A stretch of 40,262 nucleotides of DNA. Origin: Vibrio nigripulchritudo ATCC 27043. Lineage in GTDB: Bacteria > Pseudomonadota > Gammaproteobacteria > Enterobacterales > Vibrionaceae. The DNA lies in assembly GCF_000222685.1 (NCBI RefSeq), contig NZ_AFWJ01000224.1, positions 1-40,262 of the forward strand, in the 5' to 3' direction. The notes below the pieces were generated by a model. The model did no database searches, was not told the origin of the DNA, and saw nothing but the letters and a program-made list of their open reading frames with translations. The position numbers and the translations under genes are program-made. Positions within the stretch are counted from its first letter, which is position 1; the number at the start of each line of letters is the position of its first letter. This document shows positions 1 through 8,909 of this stretch, one piece after another.

Positions 1-53
1 AAGTGGATAAAGAACAAAGCTTTATCGCTCTTTCAAAGGCGGAAACCCACTGA
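1..53 (+). CDS. 3' end of an upstream gene (partial, unidentified)
   Basis: In the third forward frame an open stretch of 16 codons runs from the window edge to a TGA at 51-53 and reads like an ordinary hydrophilic C-terminus (VDKEQSFIALSKAETH). A rho-independent terminator starts 20 bases later, which fits a gene ending here. The first frame is also open, to a TAA at 67-69, but its translation is richer in tryptophan, arginine and threonine and looks less natural. Too little is visible to name the product. Confidence 0.3.
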   Translation, partial: VDKEQSFIALSKAETH

Positions 54-73
54 AACAACACACGCATAAAACC

Positions 74-103
74 AAACGCAGCGCTTAGTCGCTGCGTTTT
101 TTA
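74..103 (+). terminator. rho-independent terminator
   Basis: A perfect 10-bp stem (AAACGCAGCG at 74-83 and CGCTGCGTTT at 90-99) encloses a 6-base loop and runs straight into a T-rich tail. It separates the upstream gene from the yej operon. Confidence 0.85.
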
Positions 104-224
104 TTGCACTTTGTACGAAAAAACAGGTCACATTAGAAGGCATATCCTCTTTTCAAATCAGCACATAGCTGCTAAAAATCTATACAGGACGACGGTTTTT
201 TAATCAAAACAAAGACTTTAAGCG

Positions 225-240
225 TAGATCGGTGGATCTA
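225..240 (+). promoter_or_regulatory. 6-bp inverted repeat just upstream of the yejA ribosome binding site
   Basis: TAGATC at 225-230 and GATCTA at 235-240 flank the loop GGTG. The repeat ends four bases before the Shine-Dalgarno-like AGGGAGA (244-250). It could be an operator or a small leader hairpin acting on translation. The rest of the 104-250 leader shows no other clear feature. Confidence 0.35.
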
Positions 241-256
241 GACAGGGAGAATGTGG

Positions 257-2071
257 ATGCAAAAGAAAATAGCGGTTGCATTAGGTCTGGCTCTTCATTG
301 GGGAGCGGCTTTTTCATCAGAAGTTATCGAGACCGACAGATTGGTTGGTTTTGGAGAGGCTAAATACCCCGCGGGTTTCCAGCACTTTGACTTCGTTAAC
401 CCAGATGCCCCCAAAGGCGGAAAAGTGACTTATGGAGTGATTGGCACCTATGACAACTTCAACCGTTTTGCTTCACGCGGGGACCCAGCAGCTTACACCC
501 GAGAGTTATACGATACCCTGTTTTACAGCTCTACAGATGAACTCAATACCTCCTACGCTCTGATAGCAGAAAAAGCCCGCTACACCAAAGACTATGACTG
601 GATGGAAGTGGACATTCGCCCTGATGCGAAGTTTCACGATGGCACGCCGATCACCGCCCACGATGTAGAATTCACGTTCCAAACCTTCATGACTAAAGGC
701 GTCCCTCAGTACCGCACCTACTACAAAGACGTCAAATTTGTTAAAGCACTTAACGATAAAACGGTTCGAATTGAGCTGAACAATGGAAACAAGGAAGTCT
801 TGTTTTCGCTAGGCGGTGGTACGTCAGTTCTGCCCGAGCACTTCTGGAAAGACAAAGATTTCTCAGAGCCTTTATCCACGCCGCCAGTTGGAAGTGGTCC
901 TTACAAAGTAACAGACTACAAGTCTGGGCAGAGTGTTACGTATAGCCGTGTGAAAGACTACTGGGCTCAGTCGCTGCCTGTTAATGTTGGACGCAATAAC
1001 TTTGATACGGTCGTCTACGACTATTATCGTGACGATACAGTGATGCTTGAAGCCTTCAAAGCAGGCGAATATGATTTTCGTCGGGAATCCATTGCCAAAA
1101 ACTGGGCAACAGCATACAACGGCATTAACTTCGATAAAGGCTATATCAAGCAAGAAGAAATCACCCATTCCATCCCGCAAGCCATGCAAGGCTTTATTTT
1201 CAATGTTCAAAGCCCTGTATTTCAAGACGCTCGTGTTCGTGAAGCTCTGACTTATGCCATGGACTTTGAGTGGATGAACAAAAACCTGTTCTACAACCAA
1301 TACTCTCGCACCAGCAGTTACTTTCAGAATACCGAATATCAGGCGAAAGCTTTACCCGATGAGAAAGAGCTGAAAATCCTTTCCACTTTCAAAGGTAAAG
1401 TGCCGGAGCGTGTATTCACAGAAGTTTATACTCCTCCAGCAACTGATGGCAGTGGACGAATTCGTAGCCAGATGCGCACCGCATTCAAATTACTGAAAAG
1501 TGCAGGCTGGGAACTCAAGAACAAAGTCATGACCAACGTCAAAACGGGTGAACCTATGGCGTTTGAGCTTTTGATTTACAGCCCGAGTACCGAACGTATC
1601 GCTATCCCTATTCAGAAGAATATGAAGCAAATGGGAATAGAGATGAAAATTCGAACCATTGATACCACTCAGTACCTCAAACGCTATCGTGACAGAGACT
1701 ACGACATGGTCTTCGCTTCAATCTCCTCGGGTAACTACCCTAACCCAAATGTTCAATTAGTTTGGCACAGTAGCTATCTGGACAGTACCTACAACCGACC
1801 CGGTTTAGTCGATGCCAGCATCGATTCACTTACAGAGCAAATCGCCGCCAGTCAGGACGACCCAGAAAAACTTATCTACCTTGGTCGAGCACTTGACCGC
1901 GTGTTGCAGTGGAACTTCCTCGCCATTCCTTCATGGCACACAGGCATGTTCCGAATTGCCACCTGGGATAAATTCGCAAGACCGGAAAAAAGTCCAACCT
2001 ACGATTTAGGTGCAGATACCTGGTGGATAGATACGGAAAAAGCCCAAAAACTGCCTGAAAAACGTCGTTAA
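257..2071 (+). CDS. yejA: YejA-like periplasmic peptide-binding protein of an ABC importer
   Basis: This is a family-5 extracellular solute-binding protein (SBP_bac_5), the peptide-capturing subunit of the YejABEF importer that takes up oligopeptides and, in E. coli, microcin C. An N-terminal signal peptide (MQKKIAVALGLALHWGAAF) precedes a mature protein of about 580 residues, the usual size. The YejA-type opening (GFGEAKYPAGFQHFDFVNP, DAPKGGKVTYG) and the 'RPDAKFHDGTPITAHDVEFTF' region are typical. I chose the ATG at 257 rather than 251 because AGGGAGA (244-250) directly abuts 251 but is suitably spaced from 257. It is first in an operon with yejB, yejE and yejF. Identification rests on family pattern and gene order; the natural ligand is unknown. 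Confidence 0.93.
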   Translation: MQKKIAVALGLALHWGAAFSSEVIETDRLVGFGEAKYPAGFQHFDFVNPDAPKGGKVTYGVIGTYDNFNRFASRGDPAAYTRELYDTLFYSSTDELNTSYALIAEKARYTKDYDWMEVDIRPDAKFHDGTPITAHDVEFTFQTFMTKGVPQYRTYYKDVKFVKALNDKTVRIELNNGNKEVLFSLGGGTSVLPEHFWKDKDFSEPLSTPPVGSGPYKVTDYKSGQSVTYSRVKDYWAQSLPVNVGRNNFDTVVYDYYRDDTVMLEAFKAGEYDFRRESIAKNWATAYNGINFDKGYIKQEEITHSIPQAMQGFIFNVQSPVFQDARVREALTYAMDFEWMNKNLFYNQYSRTSSYFQNTEYQAKALPDEKELKILSTFKGKVPERVFTEVYTPPATDGSGRIRSQMRTAFKLLKSAGWELKNKVMTNVKTGEPMAFELLIYSPSTERIAIPIQKNMKQMGIEMKIRTIDTTQYLKRYRDRDYDMVFASISSGNYPNPNVQLVWHSSYLDSTYNRPGLVDASIDSLTEQIAASQDDPEKLIYLGRALDRVLQWNFLAIPSWHTGMFRIATWDKFARPEKSPTYDLGADTWWIDTEKAQKLPEKRR

Positions 2072-2078
2072 GAATCAG

Positions 2079-2132
2079 GGTCTGCTGACCTAGAACTATA
2101 AATAGTGCCAGCACAAAGCTGGCACGCAGACC
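2079..2132 (+). promoter_or_regulatory. two-level stem-loop between yejA and yejB
   Basis: An inner perfect 8-bp hairpin (GTGCCAGC 2105-2112, GCTGGCAC 2118-2125, loop ACAAA) sits inside an outer 7-bp pairing of GGTCTGC (2079-2085) with GCAGACC (2126-2132). No T-run follows, so it is not a full terminator. The position, directly after the binding-protein gene, is where mRNA-stabilising or attenuating hairpins are often found. These let the binding protein be made in excess over the membrane subunits. Confidence 0.6.
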
Positions 2133-2148
2133 AAAGTAGTAATGGATT

Positions 2149-3237
2149 ATGACAGCCTATATTATTCGAAGACTTTTGTTGGTGATCCCAACTTTGTGGG
2201 CAATCATCACCATCAACTTTTTTGTTATTCAAATTGCACCGGGTGGACCTGTAGAGCAAGCACTAGCACAAATGCAAGGGCTGGAATCAGGGATCATGGA
2301 ACGCTTTACCGGCGGTGGTCAAGAAGTCGCGCAATCATTGCCTGCCGATGATCAGGGAAGTAACTACCGTGGCTCTCGCGGGCTGGACCCAGAGGTGGTT
2401 GAGGAAATCAAAAAGCAGTTTGGTTTTGATAAGCCCCTTCACGAGCGCTATTTCGACATGCTCATTAACTACGCTACCTTCAACTTTGGCGACAGTTTAT
2501 TTAAAGGTGGCAACGTAATCGACCTTATTATTGATCGCCTTCCCGTCTCTATATCACTGGGGCTGTGGAGCACCATCATCATCTACTTAATCTCGATTCC
2601 ACTCGGTATCTTAAAAGCCATCCACCATGGCTCTCGCTTCGATATCTGGAGTAGTGCGGTGGTGATTGTCGGATATGCAATTCCCGGTTTTCTGTTCGCC
2701 ATTCTTTTGATCATCCTGTTTGCCAGTGGCAACTACTTCAGTTGGTTCCCGCTGCGTGGTTTGGTCTCTTCAAACTTTGATCAGTTAACCTGGTATCAGC
2801 AGATTATCGATTACTTCTGGCATCTGGCTTTACCAACTTTAGCTATGGTCATTGGAGGCTTTGCAACCCTGAGCATGCTGACCAAAAACTCGTTTCTGGA
2901 TGAGATCAATAAGCAGTATGTGGTTACGGCACGTGCCAAAGGATTGGACGAGCAGAGCATTCTTTACAAGCATGTATTTAGAAATGCCATGCTCATCATT
3001 ATTGCAGGCTTTCCTAGCGCTTTTATCAGTATCTTCTTTACTGGCTCCATGCTTATCGAAGTGATGTTTTCTTTGGAAGGCATCGGTTTACTTGGTTTCG
3101 AATCGACCATTCAGCGAGATTATCCGGTGGTGTTCAGCACTTTGTACATCATGACGCTGCTTGGCTTACTGCTCAGTATTATCTCCGATCTTACATACAC
3201 TTGGGTTGATCCAAGAATTGACTTTGAAGCGAGGTAA
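2149..3237 (+). CDS. yejB: YejB-like inner-membrane permease of peptide ABC importer
   Basis: This is the first of two membrane subunits of the peptide importer (binding-protein-dependent transport, DppB/OppB type). At 362 residues it is close to E. coli YejB. The N-terminal helix ([20 protein letters not shown]) is characteristic of DppB-like permeases. It is followed by a periplasmic segment (about 40-110) and five further hydrophobic helices. The cytoplasmic EAA-type loop that contacts the ATPase is visible as [20 protein letters not shown]. The gene starts 77 bases after yejA and is followed after 2 bases by yejE. The ribosome binding site is weak, as expected for a gene behind a processed intercistronic region. 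Confidence 0.93.
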   Translation: MTAYIIRRLLLVIPTLWAIITINFFVIQIAPGGPVEQALAQMQGLESGIMERFTGGGQEVAQSLPADDQGSNYRGSRGLDPEVVEEIKKQFGFDKPLHERYFDMLINYATFNFGDSLFKGGNVIDLIIDRLPVSISLGLWSTIIIYLISIPLGILKAIHHGSRFDIWSSAVVIVGYAIPGFLFAILLIILFASGNYFSWFPLRGLVSSNFDQLTWYQQIIDYFWHLALPTLAMVIGGFATLSMLTKNSFLDEINKQYVVTARAKGLDEQSILYKHVFRNAMLIIIAGFPSAFISIFFTGSMLIEVMFSLEGIGLLGFESTIQRDYPVVFSTLYIMTLLGLLLSIISDLTYTWVDPRIDFEAR

Positions 3238-3239
3238 TC

Positions 3240-4256
3240 ATGAGTCCACTTTATGAAATTCGCTGGCAACGCTTTAAAGCCAACAAACGTGGTCTGGTGT
3301 CGCTTTGGCTGTTCAGCCTCTTGTTTATATTGAGTCTGTTTGCAGAACTCATTGCTAACGACAAGCCATTATTGGTCAGCTTCGACGGGCAATGGTACTA
3401 CCCTGTCGCCTTCGAGTACGCGGAAACCGATTTTGGTGGCGAGTTTGAAGCCGAAGCCGATTACACCGACCCGTATGTCAAAGAGCTCATCGAAGAAAAA
3501 GGATACCTGATATGGCCCTGGATTCCTTTTCATTACGACACCATTAATTACGACCTCACTCACCCCGCCCCATCTCCACCAGACGATGTAAATTTGTTAG
3601 GCACAGATGACAAAGGTCGAGATGTGCTGTCTCGCATTATTTATGGCTTTAGAATCTCGGTGTTGTTTGGTTTTGCCCTGACCATTGTTTCTAGCGTGAT
3701 TGGAGTTGTGGTCGGCGCCTCTCAGGGCTACTACGGCGGGCGTCTGGATTTGTTTGGTCAACGTTTCATTGAAGTGTGGTCAAACATGCCTACGTTGTTT
3801 TTGCTGATCATCTTGTCCAGCTTCGTGGAGCCTAATTTTTGGTGGTTACTCGGCATCATGGTGCTTTTTAGCTGGATGGGGTTAGTCGGTGTTGTCCGGG
3901 CTGAATTTCTCAGAGGCAGAAACTTCGACTATGTAAAAGCCGCTCACGCTTTGGGCGTCAGCGATCGACGGATCATGCTAAGACATATGCTGCCCAACGC
4001 CATGGTGGCGACGTTAACCATGATGCCGTTCATATTGTCTGGTTCCGTAACCACATTAACATCTTTGGATTTTCTTGGGTTCGGGTTGCCAGTCGGCTCC
4101 CCTTCACTCGGAGAACTGCTGGCTCAGGGTAAAGCCAACCTGCAAGCTCCCTGGCTTGGCATATCTGCCTTTGTCGTGCTCTCTATCATGTTAAGCCTGC
4201 TGGTATTTATTGGTGAAGCGGTACGTGATGCCTTCGACCCCCACCAACAGAGGTAA
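3240..4256 (+). CDS. yejE: YejE-like inner-membrane permease of peptide ABC importer
   Basis: This is the second membrane subunit of the Yej importer (DppC/OppC type, 338 residues). An N-terminal helix (about 18-38) is followed by a long periplasmic insertion rich in acidic residues (about 40-110). This insertion is typical of YejE, not of DppC. The phrase 'LLGTDDKGRDVLSRIIYG' is the family hallmark before the core helices. The EAA loop reads FDYVKAAHALGVSDRRIMLR. The start codon lies 2 bases after the yejB stop and the stop lies 2 bases before yejF, so the three genes are translationally linked. Confidence 0.93.
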   Translation: MSPLYEIRWQRFKANKRGLVSLWLFSLLFILSLFAELIANDKPLLVSFDGQWYYPVAFEYAETDFGGEFEAEADYTDPYVKELIEEKGYLIWPWIPFHYDTINYDLTHPAPSPPDDVNLLGTDDKGRDVLSRIIYGFRISVLFGFALTIVSSVIGVVVGASQGYYGGRLDLFGQRFIEVWSNMPTLFLLIILSSFVEPNFWWLLGIMVLFSWMGLVGVVRAEFLRGRNFDYVKAAHALGVSDRRIMLRHMLPNAMVATLTMMPFILSGSVTTLTSLDFLGFGLPVGSPSLGELLAQGKANLQAPWLGISAFVVLSIMLSLLVFIGEAVRDAFDPHQQR

Positions 4257-4258
4257 TC

Positions 4259-5851
4259 ATGACTGAAACGATTCTGAAAATTCGTGATTTATCCGTCGGG
4301 TTTGGGCGAAAAAATGACGTCGAAGTCGTCACTCATTCCGTCAACTTATCCATTCGTAAAGGCGAAACATTGGCTTTAGTGGGTGAAAGTGGTTCCGGCA
4401 AATCGGTTACCGCTAATGCCATACTCAGGTTGCTCCCTAAAGGCAGCGCGCATTACCTTTCCGGCAGCATTCTGTTTGATGATAAAGATCTCCTTACTTG
4501 CAGTGAAAGGCACCTAAGAGGAGTACGTGGTGGTCGAATTGGCATGATCTTTCAGGAACCCATGGTGTCGCTAAACCCATTGCACAAGGTTGGAAGGCAG
4601 CTAGTCGAAACATTGGAAGTCCATCGAGGAATGCGCTCCAATCAAGCCAGAGAGCTCGCGTTGCAATGGCTTAACAAAGTGGGGATCCGAAATCCAGACA
4701 TTAAAATCGACGCCTATCCACATGAGCTTTCCGGCGGAGAAAGGCAACGCGTCATGATTGCTCTTGCGCTGATTAATGAACCGGAACTATTGATTGCAGA
4801 CGAACCAACGACGGCACTGGATGTGTCCGTTCAGGCGCAGATTCTTGATCTACTGAAATCGCTTCAAGAAGAACTGGGAATGGCTATGCTGTTCATCACT
4901 CACGACCTAAGTATCGTCCGACAAATCGCGGATCAAGTTGCGGTCATGCAACACGGAAATCTGGTTGAAACGGGTCGATGTGAAGACATCTTTGCCAACC
5001 CCGAACACCCTTATACCCAACTGCTGATTGAGTCCGACCCAAAAGGTTTACCCGTCGAAGTGAATCCCGAATCAGAAGAGCTGATAAAGGCAAAGCAGCT
5101 AAAGGTTTGGTTCCCCATCACAGGCGGTATATTCAAACGTGTGGTTTCTCATGTAAAAGCAGTAACCAACGTGAATTTTCAGCTATTGAAAGGGCACACC
5201 ATCGGGTTAGTCGGTGAGAGCGGCTCGGGTAAGTCCACAACCGGGATGGCTATTTTGCGCTTACTCGACAGTGAAGGCACCATTCTCTTTGACGGTGAAA
5301 AAATCAACGGCTATTCACGCCAACAAATGTTGCCGCTAAGAAAGCGCATTCAGGTTGTGTTTCAAGACCCCTTCTCTGCATTGAATCCCAGAATGTCGGT
5401 CGCTCAAATTATTGGTGAAGGGCTAAAAGTGCATGAAGATCTGCCTGAAAACGAGCTCGATAGCCGAATTTGCAATGCCATGAGCGAAGTCGGGCTAGAC
5501 CCGGAAACTCGCCATCGCTATCCAAATGAGTTTTCAGGCGGGCAAAGACAGCGCATCGCGATTGCACGAGCCATTATCCTGAAACCTGAATTTGTGTTGC
5601 TTGATGAACCCACTTCTTCACTTGATCGCACCGTTCAGGCGCAGGTACTGGATCTTCTCAAGTCGCTTCAGGAAAAGTACGGGCTAACCTATTTGTTCAT
5701 CAGTCACGATTTAAATGTCGTTAAATCGCTTTGTCACTACACTTTAGTGCTCAAACAGGGCGAAGTGATAGAGCAAGGTGATACCGCCAAACTGTTCAAC
5801 GCACCGGAGCACGAATACACTCGCCAATTGGTGAATTTATCGAAGCTTTAG
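4259..5851 (+). CDS. yejF: YejF-like ABC transporter ATPase with two nucleotide-binding domains
   Basis: A fused double ATPase energises the YejBE channel at the inner face of the membrane. Both halves are complete. The first has Walker A GESGSGKS (42-49), signature LSGGERQRV and Walker B LLIADEPTTALD. The second repeats Walker A GESGSGKS near residue 321, signature FSGGQRQRI and Walker B VLLDEPTSSLD. Each half ends with the oligopeptide/dipeptide C-terminal extension (around 'HPYTQLLI' and 'HEYTRQLV'). At 530 residues it equals the normal YejF length. It is last in the operon; no clear terminator hairpin is visible in the 21 bases before the convergent LysR gene. Confidence 0.94.
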   Translation: MTETILKIRDLSVGFGRKNDVEVVTHSVNLSIRKGETLALVGESGSGKSVTANAILRLLPKGSAHYLSGSILFDDKDLLTCSERHLRGVRGGRIGMIFQEPMVSLNPLHKVGRQLVETLEVHRGMRSNQARELALQWLNKVGIRNPDIKIDAYPHELSGGERQRVMIALALINEPELLIADEPTTALDVSVQAQILDLLKSLQEELGMAMLFITHDLSIVRQIADQVAVMQHGNLVETGRCEDIFANPEHPYTQLLIESDPKGLPVEVNPESEELIKAKQLKVWFPITGGIFKRVVSHVKAVTNVNFQLLKGHTIGLVGESGSGKSTTGMAILRLLDSEGTILFDGEKINGYSRQQMLPLRKRIQVVFQDPFSALNPRMSVAQIIGEGLKVHEDLPENELDSRICNAMSEVGLDPETRHRYPNEFSGGQRQRIAIARAIILKPEFVLLDEPTSSLDRTVQAQVLDLLKSLQEKYGLTYLFISHDLNVVKSLCHYTLVLKQGEVIEQGDTAKLFNAPEHEYTRQLVNLSKL

Positions 5852-5872
5852 GGTTTGTTCGTATTTGTTGGT

Positions 5873-6766
5873 CTAGTCAATGTATTTATAACCGTGTTTT
5901 TCAAACCAGTCTCCGAGGAAGTTGAGCAACGTACGCACTTTGGTGTTGGTTTGAATATCCTGATGAACCATCAAGTGGCAAGGTAACTCTGAAATGGGCA
6001 TATCTGGTAGCACCTGAACAAGGTCGGGGTTCTTTTCTGCCAATCCTTTGTGGGTTGCCGCAATCCCTCCACCCTGATTTAGAAGCTGCCAATGTTGCAT
6101 CAGGCTGTCACTGCGAAAGCTGAAATCACTTGGAGATAATTCAAAACCATGGAGCCGAGCTTCGTCAATAAAGCTAGTGAAGCGATCAAAACCAATGATC
6201 TGATGCTCGCTCAAAGTCTGCAATGAATCTGGCAAGCCGTGTTTCTCAATGTAACTTTGATGGACATAGAAACCTAATGGGATAGAGGGTAGAACTCGAG
6301 AGACCAGATCGTGTTGCTTGTGCCTGAACATCCTGACGGCAATATCCGCGTCTCGCTTTGACAAGTTAGATGCCTCGTTCGAGATGACAATTTCAAACTC
6401 TATCGATGGATGATGTTCACGAAATGCCACCAATGCTGGTGGTAATAAGAAGTGGCCAAACAGCTCATTGACACTAATGCGAACCGTTCCTTTAAGTTCC
6501 TCTTTATTTCCCTGAGCAGACCGAAGAAAGTGATCCGCAGCATCTGACATCCCCTGAGCCGACTGGATCAAGGCATGCCCATTCTCCGTCAGGTTCAAAC
6601 CTTGTGTTGATCGTTCGAACAACGCGTAGCCCAGTTCCTTTTCAAACCTTTGCACCTGCCTTGTTAGCGTAGGTTGAGAAAGCCCAAGCAACTCCGCCGC
6701 TTTAGATAAACTGCCCTGTTCCGCTACCACCAGAAAATGGTGAATCCACTGCCAATCAATATTCAT
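5873..6766 (-). CDS. LysR-family transcriptional regulator
   Basis: The N-terminal winged helix-turn-helix (about residues 3-62) contains the family motif SLSKAAELLGLSQPTLTRQV followed by FEKELGYALFER. Residues of about 90-290 form the periplasmic-binding-like effector domain. Length (297) is standard. It is divergent from the epimerase-like gene at 6865 with 98 bases between, the usual arrangement for a LysR regulator and its target. A palindrome overlapping its own start codon (6760-6775) is a plausible autoregulatory site. The effector is unknown. Confidence 0.9.
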   Translation of the reverse strand: MNIDWQWIHHFLVVAEQGSLSKAAELLGLSQPTLTRQVQRFEKELGYALFERSTQGLNLTENGHALIQSAQGMSDAADHFLRSAQGNKEELKGTVRISVNELFGHFLLPPALVAFREHHPSIEFEIVISNEASNLSKRDADIAVRMFRHKQHDLVSRVLPSIPLGFYVHQSYIEKHGLPDSLQTLSEHQIIGFDRFTSFIDEARLHGFELSPSDFSFRSDSLMQHWQLLNQGGGIAATHKGLAEKNPDLVQVLPDMPISELPCHLMVHQDIQTNTKVRTLLNFLGDWFEKHGYKYID

Positions 6767-6775
6767 TTATGAATA
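6760..6775. promoter_or_regulatory. LysR-box-like palindrome over the regulator's start codon
   Basis: TATTCAT TT ATGAATA is a perfect 7-bp inverted repeat with a TT centre. It has the TATTC-N6-GAATA character of LysR-type binding boxes. It covers the ATG of the LysR gene (6764-6766), so binding would block that gene. The target gene on the other strand starts 89 bases away. Confidence 0.45.
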
Positions 6776-6864
6776 CCCGATATAGAAATACATCCATTCT
6801 AAATTCAAAATACTATAGCAATAATCACTTTCAACCGACAAACATCTTTAGGTAGAAATGGATT

Positions 6865-7833
6865 ATGGACAAATCAAAAAATTTTCAAAATGCAGAGAAT
6901 GGCAAAAGCGCTCTGGTACTCGGCATCACCGGAGGTTTTGGACGATATGTCGCGCTGGCGCTAAAAAACGAGGGCTGGAAGGTAACCGGAATCACACGTT
7001 CTAAAGCAAAGCTTGATTCTGAATTGATGCAATTCAACATTGTAGAAGGAGACGCAACCAATATTGAATTTCTCTCTAAGATTGCAATTGGACAGGATGT
7101 CCTGGTTTATGGGCTGAACCCCGAATATCATCTCTGGAGCAAGTATTGTAAACAGTGGCTTAACACATCTTTAGAAGTCGCTTTAAAACATCAGCTAAAG
7201 CTGGTTTTTCCCGCCAATGTTTACAATTATGACCCAGAAAGATCGCCCACTATCTGTGAAGAAACAGCATTTTCCCCAGTATCCAGCAAAGGGACACTGC
7301 GGGTGGAGATGGAAAACCAGATCAAAAATTTCTGCCTAGCTGGTGGAAACGCTCTTCTGATCCGTGCTGGAGATTTTATTGCTCAAAATGCGCCGAGTGC
7401 TTGGTTTAACTTCCTGGTCGAAATGAAAGCAGATAAAACCATTCTGCAGTTACCATCGGATGATTCCATAACACACTCCTGGGCTTACCTGCCCGATCTC
7501 GCCAATGTCGTCACGAAGCTACTTGAACGAGAAGAGACTCAAGGGTTAGAGACATACCACTATGCAGGCTTGAATATTACTTTCAGAGAGATTGAGCGAA
7601 GCTTACAGAAAATTCGTGGACTTCCGGTGAAAACCAAACGCTTTCCATGGTGGGCACTGGCGATCATTGGGCTATTTTCATACCAAATGAGAGCAGTGCG
7701 CGAAATGAGGTATTTATGGCAAAAGCCACTGGCTCTTGATGACACGAAATTACAGAACGCACTCGAAGGCACAGTACTACAGCGTTCATTAGATGAAGTG
7801 ATAGCGGATCTCGAACTAAAAAGGCAAGCCTAG
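6865..7833 (+). CDS. NAD(P)-binding Rossmann-fold protein, epimerase/dehydratase-like
   Basis: This atypical extended short-chain dehydrogenase has 322 residues. The dinucleotide-binding loop GITGGFG (20-26) follows a first beta strand, and a basic 'TRSK' end of the second strand suggests NADP preference. Further family-like segments are 'VEGDAT' (third strand region) and 'LVFPANVYNYD' (in place of the usual S-x-Y-x3K region). The classical YxxxK catalytic pair is not obvious, so the reaction cannot be stated. A helix around 'WWALAIIGLFSYQM' is unusually hydrophobic. The gene is divergent from the LysR regulator and is probably its target. Confidence 0.75.
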   Translation: MDKSKNFQNAENGKSALVLGITGGFGRYVALALKNEGWKVTGITRSKAKLDSELMQFNIVEGDATNIEFLSKIAIGQDVLVYGLNPEYHLWSKYCKQWLNTSLEVALKHQLKLVFPANVYNYDPERSPTICEETAFSPVSSKGTLRVEMENQIKNFCLAGGNALLIRAGDFIAQNAPSAWFNFLVEMKADKTILQLPSDDSITHSWAYLPDLANVVTKLLEREETQGLETYHYAGLNITFREIERSLQKIRGLPVKTKRFPWWALAIIGLFSYQMRAVREMRYLWQKPLALDDTKLQNALEGTVLQRSLDEVIADLELKRQA

Positions 7834-7844
7834 TCGGCTTGCCT
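7818..7844 (-). terminator. terminator of the PilZ gene, embedded in overlapping stop codons
   Basis: AGGCAAGCC (7822-7830) pairs with GGCTTGCCT (7836-7844) around a 5-base loop. On the minus strand the stem is followed by a T-run (complement of 7818-7822). The loop and stem contain the stops of both convergent genes: TAG at 7831-7833 on plus, and the complement of 7830-7832 on minus. On the plus strand a weaker T-rich stretch follows, so it may act in both directions. Confidence 0.75.
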
Positions 7845-8210
7845 GTTTGATTCATTTTTCGTTTTTATTGAGTCGAAAAAGCCCGGATATTTTTTCCGAA
7901 TCCGAATTTGTTCAGCAGTCATGTGTTTCAGGCTCGGACCTTCTGCGAGTTTTATCACCAGCTCAGCACCATCGAGTCTAAGCACTTCGCCTTTTATTTC
8001 GACGGATTCGCCGCTACTTAGAATAACGACTCCTTCCACTTCTGTTCCTCGCCCTACTTTTACTTCAGACGAGAACAGTAGGCGAAGCCCTTTCTCAGAA
8101 ATCTCTGTCACGGGGAACTGCTGCCCCCACGCTTTAATACGTGGTCGCTCGGTTTTTGGGTATCTCAATCGGTAATACTGTCGAGTCTGAGTCGAAATAC
8201 TGTGTCCCAT
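7830..8210 (-). CDS. small PilZ-domain protein, putative cyclic-di-GMP receptor
   Basis: The 126-residue single-domain protein carries the two PilZ signatures. RQYYR (10-14) matches RxxxR, and EISEKG (about 36-41) matches the [D/N]xSxxG motif with Glu in place of Asp. The 'YYRLRYPKTERPRI' opening is typical of short vibrio PilZ proteins. It probably binds cyclic-di-GMP and signals to an unknown partner. A ribosome binding site like AAGAAGTG precedes the ATG. It converges on the epimerase-like gene with a 4-base overlap. Its ligand is also the metabolite of the GGDEF-EAL protein encoded at 15287. Confidence 0.85.
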   Translation of the reverse strand: MGHSISTQTRQYYRLRYPKTERPRIKAWGQQFPVTEISEKGLRLLFSSEVKVGRGTEVEGVVILSSGESVEIKGEVLRLDGAELVIKLAEGPSLKHMTAEQIRIRKKYPGFFDSIKTKNESNRQAD

Positions 8211-8302
8211 TTCACTTCTTTATACGTTATAAACTCTGACAGCTTAGCAGATTCTTCAAACGGATTCTTAGCACCTACTCTGAATATTAGGATCGGCTCA
8301 AA

Positions 8303-8884
8303 TTACTTTTGAGCTACACCCATCAGAACCGATAAATCGCCTTTTTGGGATTCAATTGTAAATGGTGTCTCGACTGTCACGCTGCTAAAACCAGAAGTTT
8401 CCAGTGTCTTCTTAGCTCGCTTAATGGTTATCCCGTGGTCTTCTTTGTCGTTTTCAGCCAACCAGTCCCAATGAACAAATAAACCACCTTCGTTCAATAG
8501 CGATTGAATGACCTTGGCGGTTTCGTCAAAGTTGCCAAGGAGCCCACATACGGAAGACGCAACAACAATATCAAACTGACCTCTGAAGGCAGGATGATAG
8601 GCGACCAAACCACGCGTGAGCTCATCTACGACGGGCTCGACGTTCGGCAATTCTTTTGCGTCCAGTTGCTCGATCATCTTCTCGGACGAATCAAGCGCGA
8701 CAATTTCCTTAACCAACGGTGAAAGTTTCTGCGACAACAACCCTGTGCCACAACCAAAATCCAAGACTTTAAGTCCCTCAAGGCTCACCAGCTTTTCGAG
8801 CTCTTCGAAAGCCTTCTGAGCATAAATCGCAGTAGAAGCATCTTGCTCCCAGTTTTCTGCGTATTCATCCCATTCATTGGACAT
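8303..8884 (-). CDS. class I SAM-dependent methyltransferase
   Basis: A Rossmann-type methyltransferase with motif I VLDFGCGTGLL (residues about 37-47 of the chosen protein), the acidic end of strand two in 'IVALDSSEKMI', and a motif IV-like 'FDIVVASSVCGLL'. I chose the internal ATG at 8884, not an upstream in-frame start, because GGGGGA lies 8 bases before it. The substrate cannot be told; small proteins of this kind (193 residues) methylate metabolites or are of unknown role. A 7-bp hairpin (8296-8314) overlaps the stop codon but has no T-run. Confidence 0.85.
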   Translation of the reverse strand: MSNEWDEYAENWEQDASTAIYAQKAFEELEKLVSLEGLKVLDFGCGTGLLSQKLSPLVKEIVALDSSEKMIEQLDAKELPNVEPVVDELTRGLVAYHPAFRGQFDIVVASSVCGLLGNFDETAKVIQSLLNEGGLFVHWDWLAENDKEDHGITIKRAKKTLETSGFSSVTVETPFTIESQKGDLSVLMGVAQK

Positions 8885-8909
8885 GGTGTTTTCCCCCAAA
8901 TATTTCAAA

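Noticed and set aside
872-1300. 142-residue minus-strand open frame opposite yejA
   Set aside because: Antisense shadow of a clear YejA gene; no family pattern or start signal.
5901-6092. minus-strand open frame inside the LysR gene
   Set aside because: Out-of-frame shadow of the well-supported LysR coding sequence.
8296-8314. 7-bp hairpin over the methyltransferase stop codon
   Set aside because: No T-run on the minus strand, so not supported as a terminator.
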